Positions 1 to 6,080 of a DNA stretch of 12,380 bases are shown piece after piece. The stretch comes from JAAZBI01 sp964461005 (lineage in GTDB: Bacteria > Bacillota_I > Bacilli_A > RF39 > UBA660). The stretch is from contig CAYWQQ010000020.1 of the NCBI GenBank assembly GCA_964461005.1, positions 1 to 12,380 of the forward strand, read 5' to 3'. Numbering within the stretch: position 1 is the stretch's first letter; each line of letters opens with the position of its first letter. Made by a program: the position numbers and the translations under genes. The notes under the pieces are model-generated. The model worked only from the letters and a program-made list of their open reading frames with translations, had not been told where the DNA came from and made no database searches.

Positions 1-61
1 ACTCGAACCTATGACCCCCTGCTTGTAAGGCAGGTGCTCTAACCAACTGAGCTAAGGATCC
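1..61 (-). tRNA. tRNA-Val (anticodon TAC), 3' end cut off by the window edge
   Basis: Read on the minus strand from 61, the sequence folds as a tRNA. It has a 7-nt acceptor strand GGATCCT, then TA, a D-arm GCTC...GAGC, an anticodon stem CCTGC/GCAGG around loop CTTACAA, variable loop GGGTC, and the T-arm start ATAGG-TTCGAGT. The anticodon TAC (34-36 of the tRNA) decodes valine GUA and related codons. The 3' half of the T-stem, the acceptor 3' strand and any encoded CCA lie beyond position 1. The anticodon assignment is direct; the exact 5' end is inferred from the usual 7-bp acceptor. Confidence 0.93.
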
Positions 62-80
62 AACTGTCGTTGCAATTAAT

Positions 81-110
81 AATATATCATTTAAAAGTTG
101 GAGTTGTCAA
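81..110 (-). promoter_or_regulatory. Sigma-A-type promoter of tRNA-Val
   Basis: On the minus strand there is a perfect -35 TTGACA (110-105), an 18-nt spacer and a -10 TATATT (86-81) preceded by TGA, giving an extended -10. Transcription would start near 74, about 12 nt before the mature tRNA 5' end. This is the best consensus promoter in the window and fits a strongly expressed stable RNA. No clear terminator separates it from the S1-protein gene upstream, so read-through from that gene is also possible. Confidence 0.7.
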
Positions 111-125
111 CAAAAAACACCCTTT

Positions 126-473
126 TTATTGGTTTTTTTCGGCAACCCATTTTTCTCGGCTTTTTTCTAACAATTCAAAGCCTGTTCCCACTTCTTTTAT
201 TTTACTTTTTTGAGATTTTTGCTGTTTTATTCTATAATCAATATTTTTAATTGATAATGCCATTTGATTTTTTTGTTCATCAATAGATATGATTTGAACA
301 TATATTGTTTCACCTAATTCTACATAGTCATTAATATTTTTAATATATTCATTAGAAATTTCTGATATATGTATTAAACCTGTATAAAAATTTTCTAAAT
401 TAATAAAAATGCCATATTTTTCAATGCCACTAACGCATCCTTTTACAATTTTTTCTACTTTATAATTTGTCAC
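126..473 (-). CDS. yugI: S1-domain RNA-binding protein, YugI/GSP13 (CvfD) family
   Basis: A 115-residue protein with one S1 RNA-binding domain in residues about 6-78. The OB-fold pattern is clear: a Val-Xaa-Gly-Xaa-Val start (VKGCVSGIEKYGIFINL), the G-LIHISEIS segment near 32-40, and the closing LSIKNID strand. The tail is basic and polar (KQQKSQKSKIKE) and ends in KSREKWVAEKN. Length and layout match B. subtilis YugI (general stress protein 13) and streptococcal CvfD, which bind RNA and/or the ribosome and act post-transcriptionally; the exact role here is inferred from the family. The start is GTG at 473-471, chosen because GAGGT lies 6 nt upstream and the S1 fold begins at once. The gene is monocistronic and lies upstream of, and in the same direction as, the tRNA. 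Confidence 0.88.
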   Translation of the reverse strand: MTNYKVEKIVKGCVSGIEKYGIFINLENFYTGLIHISEISNEYIKNINDYVELGETIYVQIISIDEQKNQMALSIKNIDYRIKQQKSQKSKIKEVGTGFELLEKSREKWVAEKNQ

Positions 474-490
474 AATATTACCTCAATACT

Positions 491-499
491 ATTATATCA
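491..499 (-). promoter_or_regulatory. Extended -10 promoter of the S1-domain gene
   Basis: The minus strand reads TGATATAAT (499-491), a perfect extended -10 (TGnTATAAT). There is no convincing -35 at 17 nt. Only 17 nt separate the -10 from the GTG start, so the predicted transcript would begin almost at the GAGGT ribosome site. Confidence 0.55.
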
Positions 500-526
500 T
501 TGACAACTATTGCTCTCGTTTTTTAC

Positions 527-555
527 TTTATTAATTTTGTAAATTTATGTATAAT
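527..555 (+). promoter_or_regulatory. Probable promoter of nfu-pgpA
   Basis: A perfect -10 TATAAT lies at 550-555, with a weak -35-like TTTATT at 527-532 and a 17-nt spacer. The -10 ends 20 nt before the nfu ATG, and GAGGTG (563-568) sits 7 nt before that ATG. The -10 is strong and the -35 is only a guess. Confidence 0.5.
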
Positions 556-575
556 CTATATAGAGGTGAATAGTA

Positions 576-812
576 ATGGAAGAAAAAATTATAAAAGTTT
601 TAGAAACAATCAAGCCTTATTTAATGAATGACGGAGGAAATGTTGAATTTATTAAATATGAGGATAAAACTGTTTATGTAAAATTAAGAGGTGCTTGTAG
701 TCACTGTAGCTTAGCCAGTGTGACTCTAGAAAATATTGTATTAGAAACATTAAAATATGAATTACCAGAAATAGAAGGCATTATAAATGTTGAGGATGAA
801 GATTATGAATAA
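576..812 (+). CDS. nfu: NifU-like (Nfu-type) Fe-S cluster carrier protein
   Basis: A 78-residue protein made only of the NifU C-terminal domain. The signature is RGAC-SHC-SLASVTLENIV, with the two cluster-binding cysteines C41 and C44 in the expected CxxC spacing, after the helix IKPYLMNDGGNVEFI. Such stand-alone Nfu proteins (B. subtilis YutI is the model) carry 4Fe-4S clusters from the assembly machinery to apo-enzymes in the cytosol. A potential client in this window is the Fe-S endonuclease III, but that link is only inference. The start ATG has GAGGTG 7 nt upstream. The stop overlaps the next gene's start (ATGAATAA), suggesting translational coupling. In B. subtilis yutI and yutG are also near neighbours. 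Confidence 0.93.
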   Translation: MEEKIIKVLETIKPYLMNDGGNVEFIKYEDKTVYVKLRGACSHCSLASVTLENIVLETLKYELPEIEGIINVEDEDYE

Positions 813-1272
813 TATTATAAGCAAATTAAATTCTAGAGGAGTTAATATAGAAGACATTGCCGTTATTACACATGATTTACAAAAAAATTATAACAATGCT
901 ACATATGAAGAATGTGAAGAAATGGTAATAGAAATTTTGAATAAGAAAGAAACAATATATACTATTTTAACCGCTATAGCTCTTGATGAAAGTGCTGAAA
1001 AAGGTTTGTTTGATAATGAAGTTAATCAATTAATTACAACTGACAATTCATTATATGGATTAGATGAGATATTAGCTCTAAGCATTGTCAATTTAAGTGG
1101 CTCTATTGCTTTAACTAATTTCGGTTATTTAGATAAAGTTAAACCAGGAATTATTGGCAAATTAGATCGAGAAGGTAAACAAAAAATTAAATGTCATACC
1201 TTTTTAGATGATATTGTTTGTGCCCTTGCCGCTTCTGCTGCAAGTCGAATTGCTCATAAAAAAGGAATATAA
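805..1272 (+). CDS. pgpA: Phosphatidylglycerophosphatase A-like protein (PgpA/YutG family)
   Basis: A 155-residue protein of the PgpA family in its Gram-positive YutG form. Conserved segments are LYGLDEILALSIVN (about 90-103), the GSIALTNFGYLDK-KPG stretch, and the C-terminal CHTFLDDIVCALAAS. Family PgpA removes the phosphate from phosphatidylglycerol-phosphate to give phosphatidylglycerol. YutG-type members lack the membrane helices of E. coli PgpA, and I see no clear transmembrane segment here, so the substrate is inferred. PgsA, which makes that substrate, is encoded at 4152-4766. Upstream in-frame ATGs exist at 787 and 796; 805 was chosen because GAGG (792-795) sits 9 nt before it and it gives the 8-nt overlap with nfu. 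Confidence 0.85.
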   Translation: MNNIISKLNSRGVNIEDIAVITHDLQKNYNNATYEECEEMVIEILNKKETIYTILTAIALDESAEKGLFDNEVNQLITTDNSLYGLDEILALSIVNLSGSIALTNFGYLDKVKPGIIGKLDREGKQKIKCHTFLDDIVCALAASAASRIAHKKGI

Positions 1273-1296
1273 AAAAAGACTTTTAAGTCTTTTTTT
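1271..1296. terminator. Shared bidirectional terminator between pgpA and rny
   Basis: A perfect inverted repeat: A7-GACT, loop TTTA, AGTC-T7. It gives an 11-bp stem with a T-run on each strand. It serves both convergent genes: the pgpA stop (1270-1272) and the rny stop (1295-1297) lie at its two edges. Confidence 0.88.
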
Positions 1297-2842
1297 ATTT
1301 TGCTTCTTCTACTGCTCTTGTTTCTCTGATTACAGTAACTTTTACAGTTCCTGGATATTGAACTTCTTTTTCTATTCTATCTTTTATATCACGAGCTACT
1401 TTAACACTCTTAATATCATCGATTTCCAATGGATTTACTAAAATTCTAAGTTCTCTACCAGCTTGAATAGCAAATACTTTTTCAACACCGCTAACTTCAC
1501 TAGCTATTTGTTCTAATTGAGTTAAACGTTTAGTATAATTTTCTAAAGAATCACTTCTTGCTCCTGGACGAGAAGCAGATAAAGCATCAGCAACAGCTAC
1601 TAATACAGAAATATTGCTTGTTGCTTTTTTATCACCATGATGAGAAGCAATTGCATTTAAAACAACTTCTGTTTCATGATTTTTCTTAGCTAAATCTTCA
1701 CCTAATTCTATATGACTTCCTTCAATTTCAAAATCAACTGCTTTACCTATATCGTGTAATAATCCTGCTCTTTTAGCTAAAGCAACATTTTCACCTAATT
1801 CGGCAGCCATTAAGCCAGTTAAATGAGCAACTTCAATCGAATGTTGAAGTGCATTTTGTCCATAACTAGTTCTGAAATTTAGTTTACCTAACAACTCAAT
1901 TAATTGAGGTTCTATTTTTGTTATTCCTAATTCAAAAGTGGCATTTTTACCAATTTCTAATATTCTAGTATTCAATTCCTTACATGTCTTATCATATAAT
2001 TCTTCAATACGAGCCGGATGAATTCTACCATCTTTTATTAATGTTTCTATTGTTATTTTAGCTATTTCTCTTCTTAATGGATCAAAACTAGATATAACAA
2101 TAGCTTCAGGTGTGTCATCAATAATTAAATCTACTCCTGTAACAGCTTCGATAGTTCTAATATTTCTTCCTTCACGTCCAATTATTCTACCTTTCATTTC
2201 ATCACTTGGTAGATTAATTACAGAAACAGTTTGTTCATTAACAACATCGGCAGCATATTTTTGCATTGATTCAACAATCATGTTTTTTGCCTTGCCATCA
2301 GCTGTTAATTTAGCTTCATCTTCTCTGTCTTTAATATATTCAGCTATTTCTTTTTCCATCTCTGCTTCAACTTTTTTCAAAATTAAATCATGAGCTTTTT
2401 CTTTTGAAAAGCTAGAAATTTTTTCTAACAATTCAATTTGTTCTTTTTTGATTTTTTCGGTTTCTTCTTCTGTTCTTTGAATTTCTTTTTGCTTAAAAAC
2501 TAAATTATTTTCTTTATCATCTAATGATTGTTCACGTTTGTGTAACATTTCATCTCGACGATCAATACTTTGTTCCCTTTGTAATATTCTATCTTCTAAA
2601 GTTACTATTTCTTGTTTTCTGTCTTTTATTTCTTTTTCTGATTCTAATTTAACTTTATGTGCTTCTTCTTTTGCATCAAATAAATATTCTCTTTTTAGTT
2701 TTTCAGCTTCTTTTTTTGCCTTTTCAATAATGTTCTCTGCTTTATTATCCGTATTTTTTTTATTGATATATTTTATTACAAGTACTCCACTTGCTCCTAA
2801 AGAAATTCCAAGTACAGAGGTTAAAATATGAAATATATCCAT
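1295..2842 (-). CDS. rny: Ribonuclease Y (membrane-anchored endoribonuclease)
   Basis: A 515-residue protein, close to the 520 residues of B. subtilis RNase Y (YmdA). Domains in order: one N-terminal membrane helix (about 4-26); a long charged coiled coil (about 30-175); a KH RNA-binding domain (about 208-268) with the loop GRIIGREGRN at 218-227; and an HD phosphohydrolase domain (about 335-430) with H334, H363-D364 and the H401-H402-G-D segment; then a C-terminal region. RNase Y starts mRNA decay at the membrane and also processes some stable and riboswitch RNAs. The start ATG has only a weak ribosome site (GTGAG, 9 nt away), but the membrane anchor starts immediately, so the start is secure. 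Its own promoter and a recA terminator lie upstream, making it a separate unit from recA. Confidence 0.97.
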   Translation of the reverse strand: MDIFHILTSVLGISLGASGVLVIKYINKKNTDNKAENIIEKAKKEAEKLKREYLFDAKEEAHKVKLESEKEIKDRKQEIVTLEDRILQREQSIDRRDEMLHKREQSLDDKENNLVFKQKEIQRTEEETEKIKKEQIELLEKISSFSKEKAHDLILKKVEAEMEKEIAEYIKDREDEAKLTADGKAKNMIVESMQKYAADVVNEQTVSVINLPSDEMKGRIIGREGRNIRTIEAVTGVDLIIDDTPEAIVISSFDPLRREIAKITIETLIKDGRIHPARIEELYDKTCKELNTRILEIGKNATFELGITKIEPQLIELLGKLNFRTSYGQNALQHSIEVAHLTGLMAAELGENVALAKRAGLLHDIGKAVDFEIEGSHIELGEDLAKKNHETEVVLNAIASHHGDKKATSNISVLVAVADALSASRPGARSDSLENYTKRLTQLEQIASEVSGVEKVFAIQAGRELRILVNPLEIDDIKSVKVARDIKDRIEKEVQYPGTVKVTVIRETRAVEEAK

Positions 2843-2891
2843 ACTAATCTCTCACTTTCTTTATACAATTAATTTATAACTATATAATTCT

Positions 2892-2920
2892 ATTTTATAG
2901 GTCTACAACTATTTAGTCAA
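2892..2920 (-). promoter_or_regulatory. Promoter of rny
   Basis: The minus strand has a -35 TTGACT (2920-2915), a 17-nt spacer and a -10 TAAAAT (2897-2892). Each box has one mismatch from the sigma-A consensus. Predicted start is near 2885, giving a leader of about 43 nt, longer than those of most genes here. Confidence 0.6.
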
Positions 2921-2930
2921 GGACAACATA

Positions 2931-2957
2931 AAAAGAAAAAGCTATTTAGCTTCTTTT
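2931..2957 (-). terminator. Probable recA terminator overlapping its stop codon
   Basis: On the minus strand the last recA codons form a short hairpin (GCT...AGC core with flanking A-T and one G-T pair), followed by TTTTTCTTTTT. The stop TAG (2944-2942) lies in the loop/stem. The stem is only about 8 bp and A-T rich, so this is moderate evidence. Confidence 0.5.
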
Positions 2958-3993
2958 TCTTTCGTTGCTTTTTTAGAACGATTAATTTCAAAATGTACTC
3001 TTACTTTTTCTTCCAACTCTTCTCTTAATTTGTCATTTTGACTTAAAAGAGCTTTAACACTTTCTTTTCCTTGCCCTAATTTTTCGCCATTATAAGCATA
3101 CCATGCTCCACTCTTTTCGATTATTTTAGCTTCTGCTGCTAAATCAATAATCTCACTAATTTTGCTAATGCCTAATCCATACATAATATCAACTGCTGCA
3201 ACTTTAAAAGGAGGAGCAACTTTATTTTTAACAACTTTAATATTTGTTTTATTACCGACAATGTTTTCTCCCACTTTTATTTGCTCAGCACGTCGAATAT
3301 CTAATCTGATTGTAGAATAGAATTTTAACGCTCTTCCACCTGGTGTTGTTTCTGGATTTCCAAAAATAATACCTACTTTTTCTCTTAATTGGNNNNNNNN
3401 NNTAATTGGTTTATAAAAATAGCGATAGTATTTGTTTTAGAAATTGTTCCAGACAATTTTCTTAAAGCTTGAGACATAAGTCTGGCCTGCAATCCAACAT
3501 GACTATCTCCCATTTCACCTTCAATTTCCGCTTGAGGAACTAAGGCAGCAACTGAATCAATAACAACAATATTTATGGCTTCACTACGAACTAAAGCTTC
3601 GCATATTTCTAAAGCTTGTTCTCCGGTATCTGGTTGTGATAATAGTAAATCATCTATATTAACACCTAGTCTTGAAGCATAAACAGGATCTAAAGCATGC
3701 TCCGCATCAATAAAAGCCGCTCTTCCACCTTCTTTTTGAATTTCAGCAATTGCATGAAGGGCCACAGTTGTTTTACCACTTGACTCTGGTCCAAATATTT
3801 CAATTATTCTTCCTTTCGGATAACCACCAACACCTAATGCAACATCTAACATCAATGAACCACTTGAGCAAACATCTACTTCTCTTTTGGAGTCTCCACC
3901 AAGTCTCATAATAGATCCTTTTCCAAATTGTTTTTCAATATCACTTAATATTTGTTCTAATATTTTTTCTTTGTCTAACCCTTTTGTAACCAT
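2942..3993 (-). CDS. recA: RecA recombinase, interrupted by an assembly gap
   Basis: RecA binds single-stranded DNA, drives ATP-dependent strand exchange and activates LexA self-cleavage. The N-terminal part (3993-3403, 197 aa) has Walker A GPESSGKT at 68-75, Walker B VVID at 143-146 and ends at AIFINQL. The C-terminal part (3385-2942, 147 aa) starts REKVGIIFGNPETTPGG, the normal continuation (loop L2), and includes NKTNIKVVKNKVAPPF and a short Lys/Glu-rich tail. A run of ten Ns separates them and shifts the frame, but both flanks end in the same 7 bases. Merging that overlap restores INQL-REKVG and a 344-residue protein, close to the 348 of B. subtilis, so I read the gene as intact. AGGAGG lies 5 nt before the ATG. 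A LexA-type box and promoter lie upstream. Confidence 0.96.
3393..3402. other. Assembly gap (10 N) inside recA
   Basis: Ten Ns flanked by an exact 7-nt direct repeat TAATTGG (3386-3392 and 3403-3409, plus strand). Removing the Ns and one repeat copy (17 nt) rejoins the conserved RecA frame perfectly, so no sequence appears to be missing. Confidence 0.9.
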
Positions 3994-4019
3994 TTTGTCC
4001 TCCTCTATATTACATTATT

Positions 4020-4048
4020 ATTGTATATCATTAGAAAATTAATTGCAA
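4020..4048 (-). promoter_or_regulatory. Promoter of recA
   Basis: The minus strand has a -35-like TTGCAA (4048-4043), a 17-nt spacer ending TGATA and a -10 TACAAT (4025-4020). Predicted start is near 4013, about 20 nt before the start codon, with AGGAGG in between. Confidence 0.55.
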
Positions 4049-4056
4049 TAGCATTT

Positions 4057-4070
4057 CGAACATTTGTTTG
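4057..4070. promoter_or_regulatory. LexA/DinR-type SOS operator upstream of recA
   Basis: The plus strand reads CGAACATTTGTTTG, matching the Gram-positive LexA (DinR) consensus CGAACRNRYGTTYG at all but one constrained position in either orientation. It lies about 8 nt upstream of the recA -35 box, where LexA could block RNA polymerase. The match is direct; regulation by LexA is inferred, as no lexA gene is in the window. Confidence 0.72.
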
Positions 4071-4101
4071 TAATTTTTGTAAAGTCATTTAGGTAAAAAT
4101 A

Positions 4102-4131
4102 AATAAACCCTCTAATAAAAGAGGGTTTATT
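4102..4131 (-). terminator. Terminator of the gpsB-rnpB-rodZ-pgsA unit
   Basis: A perfect 12-bp stem AATAAACCCTCT/AGAGGGTTTATT with a 6-nt loop (4114-4119). On the minus strand it is followed by TTTATTTTTA. It lies 20 nt past the pgsA stop and is the strongest GC-containing terminator here. It separates pgsA from the recA promoter region. Confidence 0.88.
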
Positions 4132-4151
4132 GTTTAACTTATTGTGCAATT

Positions 4152-4766
4152 TTATATTATTTTAACTTTTTCAACTTTTTGAGAAATATATTCTCTATTT
4201 ACTAAATAATATTGAACAGCTGATATCAAAGATAATACTGTTGCTATAATTAATAATACATCTCCAACTTTTATATTCCATAATTCAAAAGGTAAATTTG
4301 AAAATAAAATCAAAGTGATACCAACCATTAAACAAGCGGTTTTAATTTTACCAGCTATGCCTGCAGGAATAACTTTACCTTTACTTGCTGTTATCATTCT
4401 AATTGAACTTACTATAGTGTCTCTCATTATTATTAGCACTGGAATAATAGCACTAATATGGTTTGATGCTGCTAAAATAATTAAAACGGAATTAACTAAA
4501 ATTTTATCAGCTATTTGGTCCATAAATTTTCCAAAATCAGTTACCATATTATATTTTCTAGCAATATAGCCATCAAAGAAATCCGTCAATGCTGCTAAAA
4601 CAAAAAGAATACCAGCTATAATGTATTTCAGATCAATAATAATTAAATTATTTATCATATATTTTGGAAATTCAATATTTACTTGATAAAAAGGAAATAA
4701 TAAAATAATGATAATCATTAAAGTAAAGATAATTCTTACAAAAGTAAACTTATTAGCTAAATTCAT
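4152..4766 (-). CDS. pgsA: CDP-diacylglycerol--glycerol-3-phosphate 3-phosphatidyltransferase
   Basis: A 204-residue integral membrane enzyme that joins CDP-diacylglycerol and glycerol-3-phosphate to give phosphatidylglycerol-phosphate, the committed step to phosphatidylglycerol and cardiolipin. The CDP-alcohol phosphotransferase motif D-G-x2-A-R-x8-G-x3-D-x3-D is complete: D65, G66, A69, R70, G79, D83 and D87, with D62 before it. Hydrophobic segments at about 8-26, 45-60, 90-118, 142-160 and 168-190 fit the six-helix fold. It starts 2 nt after the rodZ-like stop and its GGAGGAG site lies inside the last codons of that gene, so the two are probably translationally coupled. Its product is the expected substrate of the PgpA-like protein at 805-1272. 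Confidence 0.95.
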   Translation of the reverse strand: MNLANKFTFVRIIFTLMIIIILLFPFYQVNIEFPKYMINNLIIIDLKYIIAGILFVLAALTDFFDGYIARKYNMVTDFGKFMDQIADKILVNSVLIILAASNHISAIIPVLIIMRDTIVSSIRMITASKGKVIPAGIAGKIKTACLMVGITLILFSNLPFELWNIKVGDVLLIIATVLSLISAVQYYLVNREYISQKVEKVKII

Positions 4767-4768
4767 TT

Positions 4769-5236
4769 TTATTCTCCTCCTAAATAAGTTAAATTAGTTT
4801 CAGGTTCTACATCTTTTAAACTGTTTAGAAACATAAAAATTGTCATTACTAACCCAACTAAAATAAAAATAGTAATTATAATCGTAATAATTGGAAATTT
4901 TTTCTCAGTTGGTTTCGTATATGGAGAAACAATATCTTTTTCTTCTGTAATTTGATTTTTATCTGCAGATAATATTTCCTGAACAGGTATCTTTGATGTA
5001 TAATCAAAAACAAATTCATTAAATTCATCTTCAAACTTTTCATATTCCAAGCCTAAATACTTGGCATAATCTTTAATTAATTTTTTCAATTCAAAAAAAT
5101 CTTTGAAAAAGCTTCGATTACCTCTTTCAATATTTTCTAAATCTATTTTTTTTACTTTTAAATCTTCAGCTGCTTCCTCGAGGGATACTTCCATCGTATC
5201 TCTTGCCTCAGATAATTTTCTTCCTATATCTTCCAA
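4769..5236 (-). CDS. rodZ: RodZ/YmfM-like helix-turn-helix membrane protein, short form
   Basis: A 155-residue protein. Residues about 1-70 form a RodZ-type HTH domain (IGRKLSEARDTMEVSLEEAAEDLKVKKIDLENIERG, then the LKKLIKDYAKYLGL helix). A polar linker follows, then one membrane helix at about 114-137 and an outer tail of only about 18 residues. RodZ links MreB filaments to the elongation wall-synthesis complex. Full-length members (B. subtilis YmfM, about 288 aa) have a larger extracellular part that is missing here, with no sign of frameshift. The start is TTG at 5236-5234, set by GAGGTG 7 nt upstream; the next ATG would remove the start of the HTH. The family call rests on domain layout and on the conserved position before pgsA and recA. 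Confidence 0.82.
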   Translation of the reverse strand: MEDIGRKLSEARDTMEVSLEEAAEDLKVKKIDLENIERGNRSFFKDFFELKKLIKDYAKYLGLEYEKFEDEFNEFVFDYTSKIPVQEILSADKNQITEEKDIVSPYTKPTEKKFPIITIIITIFILVGLVMTIFMFLNSLKDVEPETNLTYLGGE

Positions 5237-5260
5237 AAATTTTCACCTCTTAAATTGATA

Positions 5261-5626
5261 AAAAATAAAAAAGCATCTTGTAAGCCATGTTCTGTCTCTA
5301 TTTCTAGAGGGCAAATATTTATCTATGTTTCCATCTTCTTCTTGATTCGTTTCTCAATTAGAAGTTCCCCTACCAATTTTTGGGTTTCTCGCTTGCGGGG
5401 TTTACCACGTTCCACTTTTTTAATTTCTCAAAAAAATCGTCACTTTGGCACTTTTATAATTAATTTTACCATATCTAAAGACTTAGGTAATTTCGTAGCC
5501 GTTAGCTTTCACTACTATAGGTTATTTTTTCCCTATACACAAACACTACGATCATCACAGATCGTGCGAGCATGGACTTTCCTCTACATCAAAATGCAGC
5601 ATTTGCCAAGATGCTTTTTTATTTTT
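5261..5626. repeat. Perfect 20-nt inverted repeat enclosing rnpB (P1 helix)
   Basis: AAAAATAAAAAAGCATCTTG at 5261-5280 is the exact reverse complement of 5607-5626. The two arms are the ends of RNase P RNA and would pair as its closing P1 helix. The outer part of the 5' arm (minus strand) includes the gpsB stop codon and final Lys codon. Confidence 0.85.
5266..5618 (-). ncRNA. rnpB: RNase P RNA, Bacillus type (type B)
   Basis: This is the catalytic RNA that cuts the 5' leader from pre-tRNAs. On the minus strand it carries the universal RNase P core elements: GAGGAAAGTCCATGCTC (5584-5568, P4 5' side), GAAAGTGCCAAAGTGACGA, GTGGAACGTGGTAAACCCC, GAGAAACCCAAAAATTGG followed by TAGGGGAA, and ACAGAACATGGCTTAC (5295-5280, P4 3' side). 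The type B layout follows from close similarity to the B. subtilis RNA in order and wording of these blocks. The ends are set by the P1 helix and may be off by several nt. gpsB ends at its 5' edge and rodZ starts about 30 nt past its 3' edge. I see no clear promoter or terminator of its own, so processing from a longer transcript is plausible. Confidence 0.96.
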
Positions 5627-5942
5627 CATCACCATATATTATTTTTTCTAATTGAGATAAACGTCGAATAATATCAACATTTGTTGTTTTTGTATCAGTA
5701 TTCTTTACAATATCAACATTATCTTTTAAAATTCTATTTTCTCTTTTTAAATTAAGATTTTCTTCAAACATTTCTTTTAATTCAAAATCTTTTTGTTTGA
5801 TAATAGCCTCAAATTTTTGATAATCTTTAATTACTAGATCCAAAAATTGATCTACTTCTTGAGGACGAAAACCTCTTGTATCAATTGAAAATTCTTTTTC
5901 TAAAATTTCTTTTGGAGTCAATGATATTTTATCGTAAATCAT
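5619..5942 (-). CDS. gpsB: Cell-cycle/cell-wall regulator GpsB (DivIVA family)
   Basis: A 107-residue DivIVA-family protein matching GpsB rather than DivIVA in length and ends. It has the N-terminal membrane-binding/coiled-coil block with ILEKEF (13-18), RGFRPQEVDQFLDLVIKDYQKF (23-44), a coiled coil to about 75, a variable linker, and the GpsB C-terminal trimer helix TTNVDIIRRLSQLEKIIYG (85-103). GpsB is a cytosolic adaptor that binds class A PBPs and moves PBP1 between septum and side wall; ponA lies just across the divergent promoter region. The start ATG has GAGGTG 8 nt upstream. In B. subtilis gpsB is likewise next to rnpB. Its TAA stop falls inside the 5' arm of the rnpB P1 helix. Confidence 0.94.
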   Translation of the reverse strand: MIYDKISLTPKEILEKEFSIDTRGFRPQEVDQFLDLVIKDYQKFEAIIKQKDFELKEMFEENLNLKRENRILKDNVDIVKNTDTKTTNVDIIRRLSQLEKIIYGDEK

Positions 5943-5966
5943 TTTTCGTTCACCTCACTATAATAT

Positions 5967-5995
5967 ATATTATATAATATTGTGATAAAAGTCAA
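5967..5995 (-). promoter_or_regulatory. Promoter of gpsB (and probably rnpB-rodZ-pgsA)
   Basis: The minus strand has a -35 TTGACT (5995-5990). The -10 is ambiguous: TATAAT with a 15-nt spacer (5974-5969) or TAATAT with 17 nt (5972-5967), within a run of alternating A/T. It is the only promoter I can point to for the whole unit that ends at the 4102-4131 terminator. Confidence 0.55.
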
Positions 5996-6059
5996 TTTAC
6001 AACATTTAATTTACAGTTTAAAGATGAATCAAGATAGTGTAATTTTTAAAATTATATAG

Positions 6060-6070
6060 TATAATATAAT
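6060..6070 (+). promoter_or_regulatory. Probable -10 region of recU-ponA
   Basis: Two overlapping perfect TATAAT boxes (6060-6065 and 6065-6070) lie 10-15 nt before the recU ATG. No good -35 is visible. The ribosome site GGTGA (6072-6076) follows directly, again implying a very short leader. Confidence 0.45.
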
Positions 6071-6080
6071 CGGTGATTTC

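Noticed and set aside
500..505. Perfect TTGACA on the plus strand upstream of nfu
   Set aside because: At 17 nt downstream the sequence is TTACTT, not a -10; the TATAAT at 550 is much too far.
1208..1441. Plus-strand open frame crossing the pgpA/rny junction
   Set aside because: It runs through the shared terminator and into antisense rny, with no ribosome site.
2112..2831. Two Ser/Phe-rich plus-strand open frames opposite rny
   Set aside because: Low-complexity shadows of the rny coiled-coil and KH coding sequence, without ribosome sites or family likeness.
3274..3402. recA as a split pseudogene, or an intein/group I intron in recA
   Set aside because: The flanks overlap by 7 nt and rejoin the conserved frame exactly; no intein or intron sequence is present.
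5255..5671. 138-aa plus-strand open frame
   Set aside because: It is the antisense of RNase P RNA; its residues follow the conserved RNA blocks and it has no ribosome site.
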